A stretch of 25,742 nt of DNA, taken from contig JAEDNK010000006.1 in assembly GCA_016302545.1 (NCBI GenBank), positions 1 to 25,742 on the forward strand, given 5' to 3'. The translations under genes were made by a program, and so were the position numbers. Source of the stretch: Bacillota bacterium (lineage in GTDB: Bacteria; Bacillota; Clostridia; Peptostreptococcales; Anaerovoracaceae). Shown here piece after piece: positions 1 to 5,453 of this stretch. Under the pieces are notes generated by a model. It was not told where the DNA came from, did no database searches, and was given only the letters and a program-made list of their open reading frames with translations. Numbering within the stretch: the first letter of the stretch is position 1; every line of letters starts with the position of its first letter.

Positions 1-62
1 GTGCCTATCTTCTGGTTGCTGATGAAGAAGCGCTGGTTCCGGTGATGAAAAACGCAAAAAAT

Positions 63-91
63 TTGCATAAACAATTAAAACGTGGTATAAT
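63..91 (+). promoter_or_regulatory. Promoter of ssrA
   Basis: A -35 box TTGCAT (63-68) and a perfect -10 box TATAAT (86-91) are separated by 17 bp, the ideal spacing for the housekeeping sigma factor. The mature tmRNA 5' end at 103 lies 11 bases after the -10 box, so the primary transcript would carry only a few extra 5' bases for RNase P to remove. Bases 1-62 show no identifiable gene; they may hold the end of an upstream reading frame. Confidence 0.8.
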
Positions 92-102
92 ATATATATC
101 TA

Positions 103-460
103 GGGGGTGTAAAGGTTTCGACGGGGGTGTAGAAACAGGATAAGCGAGCGGTAGTTTGTCCGGTCTACCTTAAAAAGGACACGTTAAATATAAACGCTAA
201 AAATAATAACAATTTCGCATTAGCAGCTTAGTTCTGCCCGCGCGTCGGCTCAGGTTTACCTGTAGGCCTGATTACCGGCGTCGACTATACAGGAAAACTC
301 TGCGGGAGCTCCCGGTACCGCAGGGGACTTACGGGATAGCCGCTTCGGAAGTCTGTTAATGGACGTCCGAAAAAGTGAAACTCTAAAACATTAACTGCGC
401 TCGGAGAAATTCCTGCGGAAACGCTTTCGGACGTGGGTTCGACTCCCACCATCTCCACCA
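103..460 (+). ncRNA. ssrA: tmRNA (transfer-messenger RNA)
   Basis: This is the RNA of trans-translation: with SmpB it enters stalled ribosomes, adds alanine, and then templates a degradation tag. The 5' end GGGGGTG (103-109) pairs with CATCTCC (450-456), followed by the encoded ACCA end, forming the acceptor stem with G-U wobbles. The conserved AAAGGTTTCGACGGGGGT stretch follows the acceptor, and the T arm is GTGGG/CCCAC around TTCGACT (433-448). The tag frame starts at GCT (196) and reads AKNNNNFALAA, stopping at TAG (229-231); the ALAA end is the usual ClpXP-type degron. Length is 358 nt, in one piece, as is normal for Firmicutes. The partner gene smpB lies 1.1 kb downstream on the other strand. 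Confidence 0.97.
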
Positions 461-501
461 CGAAATAGAAAATGAGTCTTTAGGCTCATTTTTTTATTTC
501 G
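461..501 (+). terminator. Rho-independent terminator directly after ssrA
   Basis: AATGAGTC (471-478) pairs with GGCTCATT (483-490), allowing one wobble, around a TTTA loop and is followed by a T run to 495. An outer complement CGAAATA (461-467) / TATTTCG (495-501) extends the hairpin. It starts at the first base after the CCA end. A second terminator follows the duplicate tmRNA end further downstream, so this one may have arrived with the inserted segment. Confidence 0.8.
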
Positions 502-518
502 TCGATAGTAAATTTAAG

Positions 519-650
519 GCAGTCGAAGCCAATGTGGGCACAGCCGTAGGTGAGCAGGTCCGGTGAACCTGCGAACAGGCTGTGGTCCGAAGGCGACCGT
601 GCGGGGAGCCGAGGAAGCAGTACGCCGGGCGAAGCCCTGCGGACGGTCGC
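519..650 (+). other. GC-rich foldable segment, possible structured RNA or element remnant
   Basis: This block is clearly richer in GC than the flanking spacers and contains nested perfect complements. CACAGCC (539-545) pairs with GGCTGTG (578-584) and encloses GCAGGT (554-559) / ACCTGC (567-572). GCGACCGT (593-600) pairs with ACGGTCGC (643-650) and encloses GCGGGG (601-606) / CCCTGC (635-640). Small open frames cross it but have no ribosome binding sites or recognisable products. The folding suggests an RNA or the end of a mobile element. I could not match it to a family: it lacks the single long hairpin of SRP RNA, and an IscB-type guide RNA (HEARO class) is only a guess. Confidence 0.45.
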
Positions 651-667
651 TCCCACCATCTCCACCA
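651..667 (+). repeat. 17-bp duplicate of the ssrA 3' end (candidate att site)
   Basis: TCCCACCATCTCCACCA here is identical to 444-460, the last 17 bases of tmRNA, and lies 207 bp downstream in the same orientation. The preceding bases TCG-C also resemble the T-loop end TCGAC of the real gene. No 5' strand of a T arm precedes this copy, so it is not a second tRNA-like gene. The 3' end of ssrA is a well-known integration site for tyrosine-recombinase elements, which leave such direct repeats. The 461-650 interval is then best read as what remains of an element, with 668 onward as the original downstream DNA. Confidence 0.7.
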
Positions 668-674
668 TAGACAT

Positions 675-702
675 AAAAAACAGGCCTCTCGCCTGTTTTT
701 TT
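675..702. terminator. Bidirectional terminator between the ssrA region and the PilZ gene
   Basis: CAGGC (681-685) and GCCTG (691-695) form a stem around CTCTC. The stem is flanked by six A on the left and seven T on the right, so it can terminate from both directions: the ssrA side on plus and the convergent PilZ gene on minus. It sits 7 bases after the duplicate CCA end, which suggests it was the native ssrA terminator before the upstream insert appeared. Confidence 0.85.
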
Positions 703-734
703 GTGGCTATAATCAGTGCATGCGGGCTTTCGCA

Positions 735-1418
735 TCAGAAACGGTTCTTCCTTCTGATTTCCTCTGCCTGCATGGTAAAAATATGACGGATGAGCCTTTC
801 CTGAGTTCTGTCATCCATACCGAAGAACTGACAGCCATAATAGTATTTGTCTTCATTTTTAAAATTTTTATTCACCCGCAGTATCTGGCTTCTTAATACA
901 AAAGGCTCCTGATTCGGAATAAGGGTGATTGGACCGAACTGGACATTATCGTCTAAATAAAAAGGTCTGTAACAACTGAACATCAGACCGCCACCGCTGA
1001 TGTTATGAATCGTGCACTCTGTTTCCGGTTGGGTGGGATAATATTCACCGCCATCCATATCATCTATAAAAGCAAGCCTGACCACCGTGGTTTCAATATC
1101 CACGTGATGGCGATAATTGTTACGCTTATTAGGAAAACTGAATTGAGAAAGCTGACCTATTTTCCAGAAAGTGTCCGAGTTACCTGTTATGACACCGTAC
1201 AGAATGATAATGGTGTCATCGCTTCGGATTGCTTTAATACTAACCTTGCTGTTATGTATAATTACAGGCATTTCGCTGCCCTTTGCATTTGTAACCCAAA
1301 TCGCATCTTCGTCTATTTTGTCTATAACGCCGTTTAAAAGAAAAATCAGCCCTTCAGAAAAAATTTCCACCTTCATGCCTTCTTTTAAACCAAAGTTTTT
1401 TTCATCATGGGCTGCCAT
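735..1418 (-). CDS. PilZ-domain protein, YcgR-like, predicted c-di-GMP receptor
   Basis: The 227-residue cytosolic protein has two parts. An N-terminal half (about 10-90) is of the YcgR-like beta-barrel type. The C-terminal PilZ domain has the c-di-GMP signature: RNNYR (residues 99-103, RxxxR) and NISGGG (139-144, NxSxxG). In related proteins, binding of cyclic di-GMP changes the interface with a partner, often the flagellar motor or a polysaccharide synthase; the partner cannot be told here. The start is the ATG at 1418, because GGAGGC lies 8 bases upstream; the 22 additional in-frame residues before it have no such site. It has its own promoter at 1456-1484 and converges on ssrA. Function beyond ligand binding is inference. 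Confidence 0.88.
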   Translation of the reverse strand: MAAHDEKNFGLKEGMKVEIFSEGLIFLLNGVIDKIDEDAIWVTNAKGSEMPVIIHNSKVSIKAIRSDDTIIILYGVITGNSDTFWKIGQLSQFSFPNKRNNYRHHVDIETTVVRLAFIDDMDGGEYYPTQPETECTIHNISGGGLMFSCYRPFYLDDNVQFGPITLIPNQEPFVLRSQILRVNKNFKNEDKYYYGCQFFGMDDRTQERLIRHIFTMQAEEIRRKNRF

Positions 1419-1455
1419 AAATCGATGCCTCCAAACGCAATAATTATTATAAAAA

Positions 1456-1484
1456 ATTATAGCATTTTGAGCGGTTTTCTGCAA
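1456..1484 (-). promoter_or_regulatory. Promoter of the PilZ gene
   Basis: On the minus strand TTGCAG (1484-1479) and TATAAT (1461-1456) are 17 bp apart, and TGC directly before the -10 makes an extended -10. The PilZ start codon is about 38 bp downstream. This separates the gene from the smpB operon above it. Confidence 0.75.
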
Positions 1485-1507
1485 TATTTATTCTGACTTT
1501 TTTGTCT

Positions 1508-1529
1508 GCTATAATTTCGCTATAATTTC
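1508..1529. repeat. Tandem 11-bp repeat GCTATAATTTC (two copies)
   Basis: Two perfect abutting copies lie at 1508-1518 and 1519-1529, between the smpB stop and the PilZ promoter. Each copy contains TATAAT on the plus strand. A regulator binding to two adjacent turns of DNA, or simple replication slippage, would both explain it. No hairpin with a T run is visible here for smpB. Confidence 0.6.
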
Positions 1530-1538
1530 GCGGTATAC

Positions 1539-2003
1539 CTAGTATCTCTCCTTCAGTTTTCTGTCCATGTCCCTCTTGGCGTCGCGCTTTGCGATATCGT
1601 CACGTTTATCGTAGTTCTTCTTCCCTCGCGCCACGGCGAGTTCCACCTTGGCTCTGCCCTCTTCGTTTATGTACATCTTGAGAGGCACCAGAGTAAGTCC
1701 CTTGATGGTGGTATAGCCGATAAGCTTTCTTATCTCCTGCTTATGAAGGAGCAGCTTGCGGGGTCTCAGTGGCTCCACGTTATAACGGTTTCCCTGCTCG
1801 TAAGGGCTGATATTCATGCCGTAGAGAAACATTTCGCCGTTCTCGATTTTAGCGTAGCTTTCCTTGATGCTGACCTTTCCCTGACGGACAGACTTAATCT
1901 CCGTGCCTGTCAGTACGATACCTGCTTCATAGGTCTCCTCTATAAAGTAATCGTGGTATGCCTTTTTGTTATTAGCAACCAATTTTCGCTCTTTTTTACC
2001 CAT
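1539..2003 (-). CDS. smpB: SsrA-binding protein SmpB
   Basis: SmpB binds the tRNA-like domain of tmRNA and takes the place of an anticodon stem in the ribosomal decoding centre. The 154-residue protein has the standard features: the KKAYHDYFIEETYEAGIVL opening, GTEIKSVRQGKVSIKESYA, and a basic C-terminal tail after KNYDKRDDIAKRDAKRD that becomes helical in the mRNA channel. The ATG at 2003 is the family start (MGKKERKL); the longer in-frame extension lies inside the preceding gene. It overlaps the upstream signal-peptidase-like gene by 8 bp, so translation is probably coupled. Its RNA partner ssrA is nearby on the opposite strand. Confidence 0.97.
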   Translation of the reverse strand: MGKKERKLVANNKKAYHDYFIEETYEAGIVLTGTEIKSVRQGKVSIKESYAKIENGEMFLYGMNISPYEQGNRYNVEPLRPRKLLLHKQEIRKLIGYTTIKGLTLVPLKMYINEEGRAKVELAVARGKKNYDKRDDIAKRDAKRDMDRKLKERY

Positions 2004-2391
2004 TATATATAACCTTTCCCAATATTTTTTCCTTAGATAAGAGTTCCTTTTCCATAGCTGCCATGCTTTCCTCGCAGCGCAGCTCAACCATGCCGTCCTT
2101 CATCCCCGATACCCGTCTCACAAGGTAGACGCCTCCTGCGTCAATTCCGTAATAGGGCGCTCTGTACACCACCAAATCCCCCACCTTTACCGACGGCTTC
2201 AAACCTATATCCACAGGCAAAGGGGTACGAACTGCAATAACGCTGCTTCCCGGTTCAAGCTCAGGCAGCATAAAGCTATCCTCGACCTCTACAACCATAA
2301 AGCTCATAAAAATCAGTACCGCAGCAGCCACACCGACCAGCGCCGCTGCCATGCAGCCAAACAGTTTTAACGTTCTCTTAAAAAGCTGCAT
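1996..2391 (-). CDS. Signal peptidase I-like membrane protein lacking the catalytic lysine
   Basis: The 131-residue protein has one N-terminal membrane segment (about 12-34) and an S26-type fold outline: DSFMLPELEPGS (38-49), KVGDLVVYRAP (69-79) and YLVRRVSG (89-96). In active enzymes, such as LepB encoded just upstream, the last motif reads IKRIVGLPGD and its lysine is the general base; here arginine 92 occupies that place. The serine box is also altered (SFMLP instead of SMxP), and the GDNR-x-S-x-DSR box is absent. It is therefore probably not a working signal peptidase; a LepB modifier or a drifting paralogue are options. ATG 2391 is chosen over TTG 2397 because GGAAAGG is then 10 bases away. 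It is in an operon with lepB and smpB. Confidence 0.7.
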   Translation of the reverse strand: MQLFKRTLKLFGCMAAALVGVAAAVLIFMSFMVVEVEDSFMLPELEPGSSVIAVRTPLPVDIGLKPSVKVGDLVVYRAPYYGIDAGGVYLVRRVSGMKDGMVELRCEESMAAMEKELLSKEKILGKVIYNG

Positions 2392-2451
2392 TTTCAATTC
2401 GCCTTTCCACCCTTTCGCCTGTCCGAAATGCTTTCGACAGCTGCCGACAGA

Positions 2452-2973
2452 CTAGAATACCTTGATTTCGCTGAACGGATAGAGCCGGATTACCACTTTA
2501 CCCACGATGGAATCCATATCTATGGTTCCCACCGCCGCACTTCTGCTGTCCTGACTTACCCTTCTGTTGTCACCCATGACAAATAGTCTTCCTTCAGGCA
2601 CCGTCACAGCCTCCATCTCTCCGGAAAGCCCCTGCTCTGCCACGTACTCCTCCTGAAAGAGCTCTCCGTTTATGTATACATCTCCGTCCTTTATTTCCAC
2701 AGTGTCGCCGGGCAGACCGACGATGCGCTTTATGAGGTTCTTTTGCTTGCCGCTTTCATCGTAAAGGTCCGATTTAAAAACGATAACGTCTCCCCTCTGA
2801 GGTTCACCAAACAGCCTGTATGCCTGACGGCTGGTTATGACGTAATCCCCCGAATAAAAATTAGGCTGCATGGACTCCTGCTGCACAATAATAGGTTTAA
2901 AGAATGCGAGGATTATTCCCGCAATAACTACAGCAATGGCAATATCTCTAATCCAACTGAGAAGGTTTTTCAT
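2452..2973 (-). CDS. lepB: Signal peptidase I
   Basis: This membrane-bound serine protease removes signal peptides from exported preproteins. The 173-residue protein has one N-terminal membrane anchor (about 10-30). The catalytic serine is S34 in ESMQP and the general-base lysine is K82 in IKRIVGLPGD. The closing box GDNRRVSQDSR (134-144) completes the S26A signature. Length is typical for Gram-positive type I signal peptidases. AGGAG lies upstream and overlaps the end of the pseudouridine synthase gene, 15 bp away, so the two are co-transcribed. The next gene downstream is a degenerate relative, probably from an old duplication. Confidence 0.95.
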   Translation of the reverse strand: MKNLLSWIRDIAIAVVIAGIILAFFKPIIVQQESMQPNFYSGDYVITSRQAYRLFGEPQRGDVIVFKSDLYDESGKQKNLIKRIVGLPGDTVEIKDGDVYINGELFQEEYVAEQGLSGEMEAVTVPEGRLFVMGDNRRVSQDSRSAAVGTIDMDSIVGKVVIRLYPFSEIKVF

Positions 2974-2988
2974 TTCAAATGTCTCCTT

Positions 2989-3981
2989 TTAATTCTTTCC
3001 AAAGATTCTTTTCTTTATTCTCTCAAAGTTTTCGGGAAGCTCTGCCTCTATGACCCTGTCCTGCAAATATGAAAGCATTTCAGAGCTATGGCAGTCCGCG
3101 AATTCAAGTCTGCGGGCATGGAGAAGCTGAGTGTTAAGACCAAGCTTTGATGCCGCCCACCTGTTGGCTGTGTGGTCGCCGTATTTTACATCTCCCAGCA
3201 GAGGAAAGCCTGCGCTGGCAAGGTGAGCTCTTATCTGATGAGTCCTGCCTGTGATTATCTTTACCTCGGTCAGGGTGAACCGGCGCCCGTCCAGGCTGCT
3301 GTATTCCAGAGGCACGGCAACAGTCTCCATAACTTTGCCCTCTTCCTCCTCCAAGGAAAGCACGCTGGTGACATTCATACGCTCATCCTTTGTCATCCTG
3401 TCACATAGCTCCATGGGATTTTCCAATCTGCCGCATATCACGGTCAGATAATACTTATTTATACAATTTCTCTCACGAATGAGCCTGTTAAGCTCCTTCA
3501 GAGCCTGTGCGTTCTTTCCGAAAAGCACGAGACCCGTGGTGTTTCTGTCCAGCCTGTTTACCGGAGCGGGTGAAAAGGTTCTGTCCCTGCGCGGGTCATA
3601 CTCACCCTTCTCTATCAGGTAATCCAGCACCTGATTGGCAAGATGATTTTTTTTCTCCGTGCGGTCACCGTGGGTCAGAAGTCCGAAGGGCTTTGCCGCT
3701 GCCAGAATGTTTTCGTCCTCATAGGCTATGACGAACTGCTTCTTCGCCTTGACCTGCCTGGCAGGTTTTTGCAGCGCCTGCGCATCCTCTTCGCCGATAT
3801 AAATAGTAAGCTCGTCTCCTGCCTTTAGCATCGCCTCTGCCGAAGAACGCTTTCCGTTGACCTTTACATCCTTTCGTATCATCTTATATATATGGCTCAG
3901 GGGAGCCTTGTCAAAATATTTTTTCAGAAATCGGTCCAGCCTCTGGCCTCCCTGATTTTCCGTAATAATAAGCTTTATCAT
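2989..3981 (-). CDS. RluA-family 23S rRNA pseudouridine synthase (RluC/RluD type)
   Basis: The 330-residue enzyme isomerises uridine to pseudouridine in rRNA. An N-terminal S4 RNA-binding domain (about 1-62, with QRLDRFLKKYF and KDVKVNGKR) is followed by the catalytic domain. The active-site aspartate is D145 in the conserved VNRLDRNTTG. The later motif GRTHQIRAHLASAGFPLLGD supports the RluA superfamily. It could modify the RluC or RluD positions; the sequence alone does not decide. It heads the operon with lepB, the signal-peptidase-like gene and smpB. Only a weak AGAAAA precedes the ATG. Confidence 0.93.
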   Translation of the reverse strand: MIKLIITENQGGQRLDRFLKKYFDKAPLSHIYKMIRKDVKVNGKRSSAEAMLKAGDELTIYIGEEDAQALQKPARQVKAKKQFVIAYEDENILAAAKPFGLLTHGDRTEKKNHLANQVLDYLIEKGEYDPRRDRTFSPAPVNRLDRNTTGLVLFGKNAQALKELNRLIRERNCINKYYLTVICGRLENPMELCDRMTKDERMNVTSVLSLEEEEGKVMETVAVPLEYSSLDGRRFTLTEVKIITGRTHQIRAHLASAGFPLLGDVKYGDHTANRWAASKLGLNTQLLHARRLEFADCHSSEMLSYLQDRVIEAELPENFERIKKRIFGKN

Positions 3982-4019
3982 AATTTTTCTTTTCCCACAC
4001 TAACGAAACTTACCAAAAT

Positions 4020-4066
4020 ATTATACACCAAAACAGCTTGTGAAAAAAGTCTAAATCTGCTAAAAT
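4020..4066. promoter_or_regulatory. Divergent promoters for the pseudouridine-synthase operon and the MltG-like gene
   Basis: On plus, TTGTGA (4038-4043) and TAAAAT (4061-4066) are 17 bp apart and point to the gene starting at 4125. On minus, a perfect -10 TATAAT (4025-4020) points to the gene starting at 3981; its -35 is poor (an AT run near 4043-4048). The two promoters overlap, so use of one may hinder the other. Confidence 0.65.
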
Positions 4067-4124
4067 GTATGTATATTATCGGACAGGTGCATCCTACCTG
4101 CGAAAAATACAAATGGGGGAAAGT

Positions 4125-4685
4125 ATGAAGAAATTTAAGGACTTTATTTACGATAAAAACGATATAATTATTGCTGTTCTCATCCTTGTGGCAGCGGCGC
4201 TCATTATTTGCTGGCGGGTTAACGTAATACTGGAATACCCCAAGCAGCTTCTGGGAAACGACGGCAATCCCGCAGTGGAAAACCCCGTGGATAATGTGGG
4301 TGACGCGGACAAGCCTTCGGATGGCGGCGATAATTCGGATGCAGGAAATAACATAGGCAGTGACGCGGGCAACGTTTCAGACACAGCGCAGACCGGTGAC
4401 GACCAGCAAGCTGCGGGCAATCAGCAGACTTCTGACGACTCACAGGAGCTTCCTCTCTGGCAGGGCGGCGCGTTGACAAGAGACGTAGAGGTGGAGGTCA
4501 CGGGAAACAGCGCTTCGGCAGCTATTCAATGCCTTATCGACAAGGGGCTCTTTGATGATTATGCCGAGTATCAGACAATTTGCGACGATTCCGGATTGGA
4601 CCACGAAAAGGTCAAAGCAGGTACCTTTACCTTCACCAAGGGTGCAACGAAAAAAGACATAGCAAAGAAAATGAACTGGGGCTAG
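4125..4685 (+). CDS. Membrane-anchored protein with a short MltG/YceG-like C-terminal segment
   Basis: The 186-residue protein has a short cytosolic start and one membrane helix (about 13-30). A low-complexity outer linker rich in Asp, Asn, Gly, Gln and Ser (about 43-108) leads to a small folded tail (about 118-186). The tail reads SAAIQCLIDKGLFDDYAEY and AGTFTFTKGATKKDIAKKM. It resembles the LysM-like part of the endolytic transglycosylase MltG (a hydrophobic repeat followed by a G-x-Y/F-x-F element). The catalytic lytic domain of MltG is absent, so it may be a peptidoglycan-binding or regulatory stub. ATG 4125 has GGGGGA 4 bases upstream. It is a single-gene unit between its own promoter and a terminator. 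Confidence 0.6.
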   Translation: MKKFKDFIYDKNDIIIAVLILVAAALIICWRVNVILEYPKQLLGNDGNPAVENPVDNVGDADKPSDGGDNSDAGNNIGSDAGNVSDTAQTGDDQQAAGNQQTSDDSQELPLWQGGALTRDVEVEVTGNSASAAIQCLIDKGLFDDYAEYQTICDDSGLDHEKVKAGTFTFTKGATKKDIAKKMNWG

Positions 4686-4721
4686 TGCCTCAGTCCATGG
4701 GCTGATTATATAATTGAACAG

Positions 4722-4985
4722 TTATCTCAAAAGCTCGATTACCTTTTGTAGTCGGGCTTTTTGATTGTCATCCATCATGGGCATCAGCTTCTTGACTATT
4801 GCCATCTGTTGCTGGGGACTTATATTGTTTGCCGCAAGCTGCTCTTTTAGCCTCAATATATCCCGCGACAGCTCCGCATCACTCTTTTTTTCCAGACTTC
4901 TTACGGTATCGCGGCTTACCCCTTTGCTTCCCGAAAGACCAAGCTGACGTGCAATCTCCCCCGCCATCTGCTCATTTAAATCCAT
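4722..4985 (-). CDS. Small helical protein of unknown function (87 aa)
   Basis: The soluble 87-residue protein is predicted to be all helix, rich in Lys, Gln, Leu and Met, with an amphipathic central stretch SRDILRLKEQLAANN and an ending QKARLQKVIELLR. No catalytic motif, signal peptide or membrane segment is seen. A strong AAGGAGGT lies 5 bases before the ATG. It is divergent from another small unknown gene at 5075, with a 90-bp spacer that holds sporulation-like promoter boxes. Its last codons also encode the terminator of the convergent gene on plus. I do not recognise the family; codon use looks like that of its neighbours. Confidence 0.75.
   Translation of the reverse strand: MDLNEQMAGEIARQLGLSGSKGVSRDTVRSLEKKSDAELSRDILRLKEQLAANNISPQQQMAIVKKLMPMMDDNQKARLQKVIELLR
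4729..4763 (+). terminator. Terminator of the MltG-like gene, inside the convergent gene
   Basis: AAAGCTCGA (4730-4738) pairs with TCGGGCTTT (4752-4760), with one wobble, and a T run continues to 4762. It lies about 45 bp past the stop at 4685 and within the last codons of the minus-strand gene, so one DNA segment serves both coding and termination. Confidence 0.65.
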
Positions 4986-5012
4986 AAAATACCTCCTTGC
5001 TTCTTTCTACTA

Positions 5013-5050
5013 TAATCTATGCACTCTGAGCCACGGAGTTTCATAATATA
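5013..5050. promoter_or_regulatory. Divergent boxes resembling sporulation (sigma-E/K type) promoters
   Basis: On plus, CATAATATA (5042-5050) fits the sigma-K -10 pattern CATANNNTA, with GCAC (5021-5024) 17 bp upstream as a candidate -35. On minus, CATAGATTA (5021-5013) also fits, with AC (5039-5038) 16 bp upstream. AT-rich matches of this kind are common by chance, and a normal TATAAT is present at 5011-5016, so this is only a suggestion. Confidence 0.3.
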
Positions 5051-5074
5051 TTTTATAAACAGGAGGTATTGGTA

Positions 5075-5374
5075 ATGGGTAAAAATACAGATGTAATCGG
5101 TGTAATACTGCTGCTTTTTCTCGTATCCGGAGTGTTGGGAGACAAAGGGCGCGGTTCGGGACGCTCTCTTCTGGGAGGCTTGGAGCCAATCGGGCTGGTC
5201 AGCGATTTTCACCGAATGGTAGGCGTTATGGATAAGCTTGACAGTATGGGGCAGATGGTCATCAACCCACCAAAGCTTCCTGAGCCCAGTCAGCTGATAA
5301 ATACCAACGCTATCCCTAATCTTGACGGAATAATAGAAATGATGGGACCTCTGCTCAGCAATTTAAACAAGTGA
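5075..5374 (+). CDS. Small protein of unknown function with a hydrophobic N-terminus (99 aa)
   Basis: The 99-residue protein begins with a hydrophobic stretch (about 6-20, DVIGVILLLFLVSGVLG) that could be a short membrane anchor or an uncleaved signal. A glycine-rich segment GRGSGRSLLGGL follows, then an amphipathic half with repeated Met, Leu and Pro. No known domain is recognised. ATG 5075 has a perfect AGGAGGT 7 bases upstream and is preferred over the TTG two codons earlier. It is divergent from the 87-residue gene and ends next to the fba promoter. The size and hydrophobic start recall small sporulation or envelope proteins, but that is inference only. Confidence 0.75.
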   Translation: MGKNTDVIGVILLLFLVSGVLGDKGRGSGRSLLGGLEPIGLVSDFHRMVGVMDKLDSMGQMVINPPKLPEPSQLINTNAIPNLDGIIEMMGPLLSNLNK

Positions 5375-5403
5375 TTTACTTTGTCTCTGCTTTGTTGTAT
5401 ACT
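5375..5403 (+). promoter_or_regulatory. Probable promoter of fba
   Basis: TTTACT (5375-5380) and TATACT (5398-5403) are 17 bp apart and begin right after the stop of the preceding gene. The -35 is only a moderate match. Confidence 0.5.
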
Positions 5404-5420
5404 TATAACTATATCAATAC

Positions 5421-5435
5421 TTTGCAGCATGCAAA
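5421..5435 (+). promoter_or_regulatory. Inverted repeat in the fba leader
   Basis: TTTGCAGCATGCAAA is a perfect 6-3-6 inverted repeat located 18-32 bp after the proposed -10 and 5 bp before the AGGAGGT. It could be an operator just downstream of the transcription start, or a small leader hairpin. Confidence 0.4.
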
Positions 5436-5453
5436 ATTACAGGAGGTAATATA

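Noticed and set aside
1..62. Possible end of an upstream protein gene on plus (a short frame stops at 43-45; another runs into ssrA).
   Set aside because: Too short to recognise any family, and neither frame can be preferred from the sequence.
519..650. Resemblance to SRP RNA or to a cobalamin riboswitch (short matches such as CCGGTGAA and GAGGAAGCAG).
   Set aside because: The domain order and pairing of those RNAs cannot be built here, no B12 box was found, and the only downstream gene is on the opposite strand.
510..735. Small open frames on both strands across the segment after ssrA.
   Set aside because: They have no ribosome binding sites or known motifs and read through hairpins and terminator arms. 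The RNA/element reading fits better.
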